DNA from: Sphingobacteriia bacterium
GTDB lineage: Bacteria > Bacteroidota > Bacteroidia > NS11-12g > UBA955
Direction of reading: 5' to 3'
NCBI GenBank assembly: GCA_021151535.1
Contig: JAGKXC010000069.1
Span: forward strand, 1-10,600
DNA length: 10,600 bases
The position numbers and the translations under genes are program-made. The notes under the pieces are model-generated. The model had not been told where the DNA came from. It searched no databases and saw nothing but the letters and a program-made list of their open reading frames with translations. This document shows, piece by piece, positions 1 through 9,300 of the stretch. The stretch's first letter is position 1. Each line of letters begins with the position of its first letter.

Positions 1-1
1 G

Positions 2-365
2 TTGGTGATTGTTCACCCGCAAGCCGTACCAAGTTTCACCATCAACAACGATTCACAATGTTTGAAGGCCAATGTGTTTAACTACTCAAGTACTTCAACC
101 GTAAAAGGTTCGGGCAGCGCCAGCAACTTCAATTACTTCACTTGGAACCTAGGCGATGGTTCAACCAATCAAAAAGGTTCAACGCAAACCACCGCTTCGC
201 GCAGCTATACAACAGATGGCAGTTACACAGTAACCCTTGCCACAGAAACCAATTACGGCTGTAAAGACACCACCTCTGCGTTGGTGATTGTCCACCCGCA
301 AGCCGTACCAAGTTTCACCATCAACAACGATTCACAGTGTTTGAAGGCCAACGTATTTAATTATA
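2..365 (+). repeat. Near-identical direct repeat at 279-bp spacing (2-85 and 281-364)
   Basis: The junction and start of PKD module 1 (2-85) recur at 281-364, one module later. I count six mismatches in 84 bases, all transitions at third codon positions and all synonymous, so 28 encoded residues are identical. Similarity falls quickly after about 365 and is much weaker in the next module (start around 548-605). This looks like the 3' edge of a more homogeneous set of repeats that continues upstream of the window. Confidence 0.85.
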
Positions 366-3300
366 CAAATACGTCATCAATAGCCTACACTTCAATTACA
401 AAAACAAAATTCGATTTTGGTGATAATGTTACTTATGCTACAAGTGGTAAATCAAATGCATCTCATTATTACACCGTATATGGGAAATATTCCGTAAAGT
501 TATTTATAGAAACCCAATATGGTTGTAAGGATACAAGTATAACGCATAAAGTCGTAGTGCATCCGCAAACATCGCCCGGGTTTACCATTAATAACGACTC
601 ACAATGTAATAAAGGAAATGAGTTTGTTTTCACCAATACTAGTACAGTGGTGACTGGTAATGTTGCCAAAACAACATACAATTACGGAGACAATGTAACT
701 GCTTTTGGTTCAGGCCTTTACAGTGGAAAGCATAAATATACAGTTGCTGGAACTTATACAGTACAACAATTTACAGTAACGAATTTTAACTGTAAGGATA
801 CTTTTACAACTAAGGTCGTTGTTCATCCGCAGCCAAAACCCATAATCGCAGCTCAAAAATGGGAAATTTGTTATGGCACGGATACTTTCAGATTGTCGCA
901 AAACGGTGTAGGAAATGCGGGTTCTCAATTTAAGTGGATTATTCCTCAACGTACAGCAGTTCAAGCATCCAACGCTAGTTTCACTTTTTCAAAACCAGGA
1001 GAATATATAGTTAAATTGATCGAAACTACGCCATTTGGTTGTGTCGATACGGTACAAAGTGCTTTGCAATATTGGGCTAATCCATCTGCAAGATTTGTTG
1101 TAACCAAGGTAGATACTTGCTTATCTGGAAACCTATTTAAATTCAAGCAAGATACCGTTTCAACGTATGCCATTAGTCAGTATCGTTGGAAATATAGCGA
1201 TGGATCTGCTTCTGTTGTAGCATCGCCCCAAAAACAATTTGCAAGTACTGGAACATTTACTATAGAGTTAAATGTGAAGGATACCCACCAATGTGTGGCA
1301 ACATTCAGTCAAAATGTACGGGTATATCAAACTCCACGTGCCAATTTCGATATCAATTTGGTGAACCAATGTTTGAAATCCAATAGCTTCCAATTTGCCA
1401 ATCAGGCCACTGCTGGGGAAGGAAACATTGCTAAAACAACTTGGAAACCTTCGCCTTCTGACCCATTACAAACATCGAGTTCGCTTACTTACTCATATAG
1501 CGTTGCGGGACAGAAATCTGTAAAAATGAAGGTTCAAAATTCAGTGGGATGTTGGGATTCAATCATCAAGACGGTGCAAGTTCTCTCTGATCCAATTGTA
1601 GGGTACAGTGTTAACCAGCAGCAGCAATGTATCAATAACCAGAGCTTTGAATTTACCAATTCAACATTTGTTCCGGGATCAACGGGTAGTATTGGCTATT
1701 TCTGGAATTTTGGTGATACAACTCAGTCAACTTTAAGTAGCCCCAAAAAGCAGTATCAATTTTACGGATACAAGAAAGTAACGCTAAAAGCTACTTCAAG
1801 TGCTGGATGTTGGGATACGCTTTCTACATGGTTAACAGTTCAACCTAAGCCCAGTGCGCAGTTTACAATTAACAAAGACACCCAATGTGCTTCCACCAAC
1901 CAGTTCGTTTTTACCAATAATTCTAATCTTGTTGCAGGTTCTTGGAGCATTAAAAACCAATCTTGGGATTTTGGCGATGGCGGTTTTGGTTCAAATCAAA
2001 GTAATCCTTCCAAAAAGTACAGCACCTTTGGAAGTTATAAAGTCGCGCTTATTGTCAATACGGCATTTGGTTGTTCGGATACAGTTTACAAAAATCTTCG
2101 TGTAAACCCTATGCCAAAGGTGAGTTTCACCGTGAATAATTTAAACCAGTGTTTGGTGGGTAACAATTTCATATTTGGTAACAATTCTTCCATGGTTTCA
2201 GGAGGGGGTAATTTAACCTACCTATGGCGATTTGGAAATGGCGCAACCACTACCAACACCAATCCAAGTTATTCTTATACATCTGCCAATACGTATTCAA
2301 TTAAGTTAATAGCTACTTCGCAGTATGGGTGCAAGGATTCAACGGCCATTACCATTAAAACGGTAGATAATCCAGCGGTTAATTTTAGCATAAATAATGC
2401 TGTTCAATGTAGTTCTACCAACAAATTTGTATTTACCAATACCACCAATCCTAAGAATGGTGTCGGACTTAGTTATTCATGGAATATGAATGATGCTGCA
2501 ACATCTAGTACAGGCATCAATACCATTTATGGTAGTACAAATGCCTCCCATGTATTTGAGGATGCTGCTGATTATAAAGTGAAGTTAATTGCTTCGAATA
2601 ATCTTGGTTGTTCTGATAGTTTCGAAAAATTGGTGAGTGTAAAACCATTGCCAAAGCCTGATTTCGATATCAATAATTCAAACCAATGTTTGGGAATCAA
2701 TCAATTTAAATTTACCAACCAAACTACCTTGGCTGCTGCGGGTGGAACATTGTCTTATCAATGGTATTTCGCAGATTCAACAACGGCTGTAACTACTGAT
2801 GCAACCAGAAAGTTTTATGTGGTGAAGACATATCCGATAAAGTTAATAGCTGCTTCCTCTTTTGGTTGTAGGGATAGTATTACCAAAAACGTTACCGTAC
2901 GACCCAAACCAGCGGCTTCATTCATTGTGAATCAAGCCCAACAGTGTTTAAATGAAAACAATTTTTCTTTCACCAATACTTCTAATGTTTCTGTGGGGTC
3001 ATTAAGATACCAATGGACATTTGGTGATGCAACAGGATCAGCTTTGGAATCGCCCAAGAAAACTTATAATGTTTATGGTAGTTACAATGTAAAGTTGAAA
3101 GCCATAACTGATTTTGGTTGCGAGGATTCTTCACAAATGCAAATGACGGTTCATTCTAAACCCGTGGCTAAGTTTGCATCTAGTGATACGGGTAAGTGTT
3201 TGTATAAGAATGAATTTACATTTACCAACCAATCAACCAATGCCGATGGCTCAACTTTAAATTACCGTTGGTGGTTTGGCGATAACAAAACATCCACGGT

Positions 3301-5983
3301 TGCATCGCCCAAAAAATCTTACGATAGAGAAGGGGATTATCCAATTAGATTGGCGGTACAATCTTCACATGGTTGTGTAGATAGTACCTCCAAATTGATC
3401 CGTGTTTTCCCACAACCTTCGCCCAATTTTATTATAAATAATCCTGCGCAATGTTTAACAAACAATAGTTTTAAAGCCAATAACTACAGCTTCGTGGGAA
3501 CAAATGGCGGTAAATTAAGTTACAAATGGACGTTTGGCGATGGCAATAGCAAAGATTCAATTTCACCTTCTTGGAAATATACCAAGTATGATACCTTTAT
3601 GGTGAAATTGGTAGTTGCCTCAACCTATGGATGTAAAGATAGTTTGATGAATAAAGTTGTGGTTTATCCGCAGCCATCTGTAAATTTCACTATTTCTAAA
3701 TCGATTCAATGTTTCAACGGTAACCAATTTGCATTCACCAATTTGTCCACCATTCCAAGTGGTATATTGTCGTACCAATGGAACTTTGGAAACAAATTTA
3801 CGGCGGTGAACCCGTCTCCAACCATTTCATATTCTGAGTATGGCGATTATGATGTAGAATTGTTTGTTAGGTCCAACTTTGGTTGCATGGATTCATTAAC
3901 CAAATCTGTTACTGTTAATGCATCGCCCAAAGCCGCAATGTTAGTTAATAGAGATTTGCAGTGCTTAAAGAATAATCAATTTATTACGCAGAATTTCTCA
4001 ACCTTAGATCAAGGTACAATGACATATCAGTGGACCTTTGGAGATGGTAATCAAACTACAAGCCAATCTCCAACTTATAGCTATGCAGCCTATGGTGTTT
4101 ATCCAGTTAAATTGATAACAAAGACAAACAAAGGCTGTTTGGATTCTGCAATGGCTGTTTGGACTGTGAAGCCTGATCCAAAAGTGAATTTCTATATAAA
4201 TGATTCCTCTCAATGTGCTTCATTTAACGATTTTATTTTCTTAAATCAGTCGCAAATTGCACAAGGTAGATTCAATTCATATTGGTCGTTTGGCGATAAA
4301 AACGAATATATTGGATTACATTCTCGCCATACTTATAAGCTTCAAAATGTTTACAATGTAAAACTGAAAGTTAGTTCAGCTTGGGGTTGTACCGATTCTT
4401 TAACCAGGCCAGTATTTGTAAGGAATCAACCCATTGTAGAGTATAATTTTGATAAGCCGGGTGATTGCGAAAGAACCAATTTGTTTGTTTCAAACAACCG
4501 TTCTCGCGTAAACGACGATACATTATATCACCGTTGGTATATGGGTGATAGTTCAGAATATCAAGTTAAAGATATCACACATACCTACAAGAAATCTGGC
4601 GTTTACACTGTAAAGCTATTGGTATTTAGTAACTACGGTTGTGCCGATTCATTAAATACCAAATTAACGGTGTATCCACAAGGTAAGTCTCGAGTGGAAA
4701 TTTATGATACTGCCGTTTGTTTCAGAAATAACTATGTTACCATGGGGAATTTCTCCAGGGTTGATAAAGATGCATTCTTGTTCCAATCTTGGAATTTTGG
4801 GGATGATAAGATAGATACCACTCTAGCTGTTGTACCTGTATCGCATTCTTACCCCGATACGGGAACTTATAAAGTAACACTCATAACAACTACACAAAAT
4901 TTCTGTGTGGATACTTCGTATGATTACATTTCTATCAAGCCTATGCCTGAGGTAGGAATCGGTACCACAGGAAGTAGTTATTGTTTGAATTCGCAAAATT
5001 TCAATTTCCAAAGTTTAACGGTGGGAATCAACGAAGGGGTGAATGATTACTGGACATTTGGTGATGGTACTTCCAATTCCGGAAATTCTGTTCAACATAC
5101 CTACCGGTTGCCAGGTAAATACAAAGTTCAGTTAATCAGTACATCCAAATTCGGTTGCTCCGATACAGGTCAGGTGCCAGTAACCGTAAATGCCTTGCCA
5201 ATATCCGCATTCACAATTAACAACCTTGAACAGTGTCGTGAATCAAATAGCTTCTTGTTCCGCAATACATCTCAGCAAATTGGTACAGGTGCTACAACAT
5301 TATGGGAATTGGGCGATGGAATTACTTCTGGAGCAGATACCATTAAGCATGTGTATGCTTATGCGGGTCAATACAAAGTACAATTGGTAATGTTGGATAA
5401 AAACGGATGCTCTGATACCAATTCTAAGGTGATAACTGTTCATCCCACCCCATTTGCGAATGTGACGGTAAATGCTGAATGTTTGGGCTCTACCAGTCAG
5501 TTCCAATCAAATGCCAATGTAGCTGATGGATCCATTCGCACATATAGATGGAACCTTGCAGATGGAAGTGTTTCTGGCGATATTAATCCCACATATCGTT
5601 ATTTAACCGCGGGTAATTACAAGGTGAATTTGCGTGTGATTTCAAACCAAGGTTGTGTATTCGACACGTTTGGTTTTGCCGATGTTTACGAAAATCCAAT
5701 CGCCAAAATTTACTCTGCTCAGCGCTTGGTAAGTAAATCCACCACTGATTCAACCTATGAAGAAGGATTAGCCACAATAAATAATCCCGAATACCAATTC
5801 ACGGATGAACAACAGAATTTGGATTATACCTATGAATGGGATTTTGGCGATAACAGCAATCCAAGTTATGATATGACCCCAAGCCACCGTTATGGCGATA
5901 CAGGTACTTATTATGTTTCTCTAGCGGTAACAAATACCTATGGTTGTATGGATTACGACCAATTAACGGTGCAAGTATTACCA
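2..5983 (+). repeat. Array of 23 tandem PKD-like modules, Cys-flanked
   Basis: Modules can be counted by their N-terminal Cys codon, which starts at 59, 338, 605, 869, 1118, 1370, 1628, 1886, 2150, 2408, 2687, 2945, 3197, 3452, 3710, 3962, 4214, 4466, 4718, 4982, 5234 and 5480. A 23rd module (about 5700-5983, core WDFGDN) lacks that Cys but keeps the C-terminal GC at 5945. Each of the 22 has a second Cys near its end, usually in a GC.D motif. The repeats are strongly diverged from one another except the first two. Modules 4, 5, 6 and 10 have lost the canonical FGDG turn (for example WKPSPSD in module 6 and WNMND in module 10). The PKD assignment rests on the W.FGDG and H.Y...G.Y.V.L signatures; the module ends are approximate. 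Confidence 0.9.
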
Positions 5984-6271
5984 GATCATTATTTGTTATT
6001 ACCGTCTGCGTTCTCACCCAATAACGATGGACATAATGATGTTTGGCAACCTTTGGGTAGGTTCCATTCAATACGAGATTTTGTTCTTACCATTCACGAT
6101 GCAAATGGGATCTTGGTTTTCAAAACCAATGATATTACGGAAGCATGGAATGGCAAATTTTTAAATAATGGCGACGATGTATCCGCCGGTCTTTACGAAG
6201 TGAACATCGCATTCTCCGACGTGTATAAGAAGCGTTTTGTGTATCAAAAACGTGTAACTGTAGTGAAATAA
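2..6271 (+). CDS. Giant PKD-repeat surface protein with T9SS type B C-terminal sorting domain (5'-partial)
   Basis: The reading frame is open at the left edge, so the true start and signal peptide lie upstream; the first visible codon (TTG) is internal. The visible 2089 residues hold 23 tandem PKD-like beta-sandwich modules of about 82-93 residues, then a 95-residue gliding-motility-associated C-terminal domain. Typical modules show a QC...N.F.FTN start, a W.FGDG core, a Y...G.Y.VKL strand and a GC.DS end. No catalytic domain is visible. Known for the family: such proteins cross the outer membrane through the type IX system and act as cell-surface adhesins or filaments; SprB of gliding flavobacteria is the best-known type B cargo. 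The adhesin role here is inference. The gene is followed after 17 nt by a second large secreted-protein gene on the same strand, probably in the same operon. Cysteines occur only at the two fixed module positions. It could also serve in biofilm or polysaccharide binding, since PKD modules are structural and not function-specific. Confidence 0.93.
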   Translation: MVIVHPQAVPSFTINNDSQCLKANVFNYSSTSTVKGSGSASNFNYFTWNLGDGSTNQKGSTQTTASRSYTTDGSYTVTLATETNYGCKDTTSALVIVHPQAVPSFTINNDSQCLKANVFNYTNTSSIAYTSITKTKFDFGDNVTYATSGKSNASHYYTVYGKYSVKLFIETQYGCKDTSITHKVVVHPQTSPGFTINNDSQCNKGNEFVFTNTSTVVTGNVAKTTYNYGDNVTAFGSGLYSGKHKYTVAGTYTVQQFTVTNFNCKDTFTTKVVVHPQPKPIIAAQKWEICYGTDTFRLSQNGVGNAGSQFKWIIPQRTAVQASNASFTFSKPGEYIVKLIETTPFGCVDTVQSALQYWANPSARFVVTKVDTCLSGNLFKFKQDTVSTYAISQYRWKYSDGSASVVASPQKQFASTGTFTIELNVKDTHQCVATFSQNVRVYQTPRANFDINLVNQCLKSNSFQFANQATAGEGNIAKTTWKPSPSDPLQTSSSLTYSYSVAGQKSVKMKVQNSVGCWDSIIKTVQVLSDPIVGYSVNQQQQCINNQSFEFTNSTFVPGSTGSIGYFWNFGDTTQSTLSSPKKQYQFYGYKKVTLKATSSAGCWDTLSTWLTVQPKPSAQFTINKDTQCASTNQFVFTNNSNLVAGSWSIKNQSWDFGDGGFGSNQSNPSKKYSTFGSYKVALIVNTAFGCSDTVYKNLRVNPMPKVSFTVNNLNQCLVGNNFIFGNNSSMVSGGGNLTYLWRFGNGATTTNTNPSYSYTSANTYSIKLIATSQYGCKDSTAITIKTVDNPAVNFSINNAVQCSSTNKFVFTNTTNPKNGVGLSYSWNMNDAATSSTGINTIYGSTNASHVFEDAADYKVKLIASNNLGCSDSFEKLVSVKPLPKPDFDINNSNQCLGINQFKFTNQTTLAAAGGTLSYQWYFADSTTAVTTDATRKFYVVKTYPIKLIAASSFGCRDSITKNVTVRPKPAASFIVNQAQQCLNENNFSFTNTSNVSVGSLRYQWTFGDATGSALESPKKTYNVYGSYNVKLKAITDFGCEDSSQMQMTVHSKPVAKFASSDTGKCLYKNEFTFTNQSTNADGSTLNYRWWFGDNKTSTVASPKKSYDREGDYPIRLAVQSSHGCVDSTSKLIRVFPQPSPNFIINNPAQCLTNNSFKANNYSFVGTNGGKLSYKWTFGDGNSKDSISPSWKYTKYDTFMVKLVVASTYGCKDSLMNKVVVYPQPSVNFTISKSIQCFNGNQFAFTNLSTIPSGILSYQWNFGNKFTAVNPSPTISYSEYGDYDVELFVRSNFGCMDSLTKSVTVNASPKAAMLVNRDLQCLKNNQFITQNFSTLDQGTMTYQWTFGDGNQTTSQSPTYSYAAYGVYPVKLITKTNKGCLDSAMAVWTVKPDPKVNFYINDSSQCASFNDFIFLNQSQIAQGRFNSYWSFGDKNEYIGLHSRHTYKLQNVYNVKLKVSSAWGCTDSLTRPVFVRNQPIVEYNFDKPGDCERTNLFVSNNRSRVNDDTLYHRWYMGDSSEYQVKDITHTYKKSGVYTVKLLVFSNYGCADSLNTKLTVYPQGKSRVEIYDTAVCFRNNYVTMGNFSRVDKDAFLFQSWNFGDDKIDTTLAVVPVSHSYPDTGTYKVTLITTTQNFCVDTSYDYISIKPMPEVGIGTTGSSYCLNSQNFNFQSLTVGINEGVNDYWTFGDGTSNSGNSVQHTYRLPGKYKVQLISTSKFGCSDTGQVPVTVNALPISAFTINNLEQCRESNSFLFRNTSQQIGTGATTLWELGDGITSGADTIKHVYAYAGQYKVQLVMLDKNGCSDTNSKVITVHPTPFANVTVNAECLGSTSQFQSNANVADGSIRTYRWNLADGSVSGDINPTYRYLTAGNYKVNLRVISNQGCVFDTFGFADVYENPIAKIYSAQRLVSKSTTDSTYEEGLATINNPEYQFTDEQQNLDYTYEWDFGDNSNPSYDMTPSHRYGDTGTYYVSLAVTNTYGCMDYDQLTVQVLPDHYLLLPSAFSPNNDGHNDVWQPLGRFHSIRDFVLTIHDANGILVFKTNDITEAWNGKFLNNGDDVSAGLYEVNIAFSDVYKKRFVYQKRVTVVK
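5984..6271 (+). other. Gliding-motility-associated C-terminal domain (T9SS type B sorting signal)
   Basis: The last 95 residues of the first protein match the CHU_C/type B sorting domain pattern. There is a hydrophobic LLLPSAF strand, then SPNNDGHNDVW (the family's F.PNNDG.ND motif), a strand with IHDANGILVFK, a W-N-G-K turn, GDDVSAGLYEV (the 'G.Y.Y' strand) and a basic last strand ending in VTVVK. In the family this domain directs export through the type IX system and needs a PorP/SprF-type partner. It sits at the extreme C-terminus, as expected, and contains no cysteine. The assignment is by motif recognition only. Confidence 0.9.
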
Positions 6272-6273
6272 TT

Positions 6274-6281
6274 GAAGGAGG
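6274..6281 (+). promoter_or_regulatory. Strong Shine-Dalgarno site of the second gene
   Basis: GAAGGAGG lies seven nucleotides before the ATG at 6289 and three bases after the stop codon of the upstream gene (TAA, 6269-6271). It fixes the start codon of the second gene. A near-complete match to the 16S rRNA anti-Shine-Dalgarno is noteworthy because most Bacteroidota genes lack recognisable Shine-Dalgarno sequences. The 17-nt gap has no room for a separate promoter, so the second gene is probably translated from a shared transcript. Confidence 0.8.
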
Positions 6282-6288
6282 ATAAATT

Positions 6289-6372
6289 ATGAAAATCAAT
6301 CGTTTGAATATAAATAAATTGAGTGGCTTGGTAGCCGGATTGTTATGCTCAACTATGTTGGGGGCAACGGCG
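6289..6372 (+). other. Sec signal peptide
   Basis: Residues 1-28 have the usual tripartite form: a basic N-region (MKINRLNINK), a hydrophobic core (LSGLVAGLLCSTMLGA) and an A-T-A cleavage-type site before residue 29; cleavage could instead fall near residue 32. The core contains one Cys (residue 20), but the residues before it (G-L-L) do not form a good lipobox and it lies deep inside the core, so signal peptidase I processing is more likely than lipoprotein maturation. This agrees with Sec export followed by type IX secretion. Confidence 0.8.
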
Positions 6373-9300
6373 ATTCAAGGTGCCTCAAATCCGGTGATTA
6401 CGCTCTCCGGTAGCAAAGGGCCCGTGTGTAATAACCAAACCAATGGAAGTATTTTAGTGTCAGGAAGTGGCGGTTTTACACCCTATGAATTCAGCATCAA
6501 CCACGGGACGTATGATACAACAACCTTTTTCACTAGTCTTGCTGCCGGCAACTATACCATCCTGTTAAAGGATGCCCATGGTAAGTTGGATTCTGTGCAG
6601 GTAAACTTATTGAATCCCAATAAAATTCAACTCGCTGCCACCTTAACCGCCGCCACTTGTTTCGAGTCTTCAAACGGAAGCATTGCCCTAACTATCAGTG
6701 GCGGATATGGCGCCTTTACCTACGCTTGGAATGGTCCGGATTCTTTCTCCGCAACCACTAAAAACATCTCAAACATCAAACGCGGCCAATACAATTTGCG
6801 CCTCCTCGATGCCCTTGGCTGTAAAATCGACACCGCTTTTACCATCGTATCGCCCGCAACCATTGCCATCACAAGTACCATCACTGATGTGAAATGCTTC
6901 GGTAATTCTAATGGTAAAATTGTGGCGCTAGCCTCAGGTGGTAGCAGTCCTTTTGCATACGCCTGGACAGGCCCTTCGTCGTTCTCCGCGTCAACCGCAA
7001 CCATCAATAGTTTGGTAGCTGGAACCTATACCGTTTCTGTTACTGATGCAAATAGCTGCAAAGCCAGTAAAACACTTATTGTTGGTACCCCTGCCGTTTT
7101 GGATGTTGCTCTTAAAAATGTTTTTCATGTGGCGTGTTTTGGCGGAAATTCAGGAAGTATTTCTACCCAAATTGCTGGAGGTACATCTCCCTATACTTAT
7201 AACTGGACCAGTGGAACCTATAGTTCAGGATCGGCTAATCCTGCATCCTTATACAAAGGCAAATATAATTTAACCGTTACTGATGCAAATGGTTGTGAGG
7301 ATACATTGAGTGCAACGATTACTGAACCTACTTTGCTAACTTTCTCTGCTTCGGTAACCGATGTTATCTGTTATAATCAAAGCAATGGCAAAATTACAAC
7401 TACCACAGGTGGTGGCGTAAAACCTTATCTATATCAGTGGAGCAACGGTGCAACTACCGCTAATGTTGCGGGTTTAAAAGCGGCAACATATAGTGTTACC
7501 GTTACTGATTCTAATGGTTGTAAAGCCTCACTTGCCAAAACTGTGAATCAGCCAACGGCATTACAGTTAACCTATTCTGCAACCAATGTAAAATGTAAAA
7601 ATCAAAGCAATGGTGCCATCAATGTTTTTGTTTCTGGTGGAACTTATCCTTGGAACTATTATCACACTGGCCCATCAGGATATACACCCAACACAGGTAC
7701 TCAATTGAAAAACTTGGCCGCCGGCGATTATAAACTCACCACCACTGATGCCAATGGATGTAAAGATTCAGCAACGGTAAAAATTACAGAACCTTCCGCA
7801 TTAACCAATACAGAATCTGTTGTTCATGCATTGTGCTATGGTGCAAACGGAAGTGCCGCTGTACAAGCTTTCGGTGGTACTACCCCTTATGGCTATGAAT
7901 GGACAGATACTTTGGGATTTGTGATTGGTGCAACGGCTTCTTTATCAAACTTAACTGCCGGTCATTACCATTATACCATTAAAGACGCAAACCAGTGCAG
8001 CGTTACCGATTCAGTTTTGATACTAGAGCCAAAAGAATTGATATTGACCTTATTGAGTAAGAGTAATCCCGTTTGCGCCACTGATGCCAACGGCTCTGTT
8101 TCTTTGAAATCAGCTGGAGGAACATCGCCCTATCAATACCAACAAAATACCCAAGCTTTTCAATCTTCTGCAAATTATTCCGGATTAACCAAAGGCAACT
8201 ATACTTATACGGTGAAAGACAAAAAAGGTTGTGTAGATACCATCCACGTGGATTTACCCAATATTGATGCTGTGAGTCCCGTATTGCGATTGAAAAAGCC
8301 CATTTTATATCTAAATAACTCTGGTACCGTAAGTTTCTCTGTAACACAACTGGATAGTGGTTCTTCAGATAATTGTGGATTGGCATCTTTAACTGCCTCT
8401 ACTTCGGCTTTTAGTTGTTTGCATTTGGGTGCCAATACGGTTACCGTTAATGCAAAAGATGTTAATGGTAACGAAACCAATACCACAACCCAGGTTTGGG
8501 TGAAGGATACCATCAAACCCTCGGTAGTTGCCAAATCAGTGAATATTTATCTGAATAATAGCGGTGTTGCCACTGTTACTGCAAGTCAGATAAACAATGG
8601 AAGTTCCGATAACTGTGGCGTAGATTCTATCGCCATAAACAAAACTACTTTTTCTTGTTTTCAACGTGGAACCCAAACCATTCAATTGGATGTGTATGAT
8701 AAAAGTAAAAATAAGGCTTCTAAGTCTATATCAATTAACGTTTTAGATACCACTAGGCCAGTAGCAAAAAGCAAAAATATCAGTGTGTACCTAAACAAGG
8801 CGGGTGAAGCCATAATCGCACCGCAGGATGTAAATAACGGCAGTACGGATAACTGTGGAATCAAATCGCTCACCATCAGCAATAACTTCTTCAATTGTAG
8901 CAATGTGGGGTCGAACACTATCTCATTTACCGTTACAGATTCTTCCAATAATGCTAGTTCACAAAACGTAAGAATTACGGTGTTTGATACCATTTCTCCT
9001 GTAGTGAAAGTGAAAACCCCGGTGGTGTACATGACCTCTCAGGGATTTGCAGTAATTACACCTGATGATGTGGATGATAAGAGTTTTGATAATTGCAAAA
9101 TCGCATCGCGCTCTATCTCCAAATCCGTATTTACATGCAATGATTTGGGTCAGAACATCATCAACTTTACCGTAGCAGACGTTACAGGAAATACCACTGT
9201 AGCCAAAGCAACCGTTGTTGTACAAGATACCACCCGTCCTAAATTGAAATTTAGAAATATCAATGCCTACTTAGATAAAAATGGATTGGCAGCGGCTTCA

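Noticed and set aside
2..4. TTG at position 2 as a start codon for the first gene
   Set aside because: It falls inside a repeat linker that is present again at 281, there is no signal peptide after it, and the frame is open to the window edge.
1854..2105. Plus-strand overlapping frame of 83 codons
   Set aside because: It is out of frame inside the PKD gene, low in complexity and without a ribosome-binding site; the overlapping frame carries clear PKD motifs.
59..5500. Regularly spaced repeats considered as a CRISPR or non-coding satellite array
   Set aside because: The repeats are protein-coding, 82-93 codons apart and conserved at protein level rather than as short identical DNA units.
5799..6071. 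Antisense open frame of about 90 codons inside the sorting-domain end of the first gene
   Set aside because: It lies fully opposite a well-supported coding frame, has odd His/Tyr/Asn-rich composition and no ribosome-binding site or family motif; it is a shadow. The same reasoning removes the other minus-strand frames (e.g. 8003-8386, 8205-8534, 8682-9032).
6272..6288. Promoter or terminator between the two genes
   Set aside because: Only 17 bases separate them and these hold the ribosome-binding site; no inverted repeat is visible.
6289..6400. Lipoprotein signal at Cys 20 (G-L-L-C) of the second protein
   Set aside because: The residues before Cys do not fit a lipobox and the Cys is in the middle of the hydrophobic core, with a good A-T-A site eight residues later.
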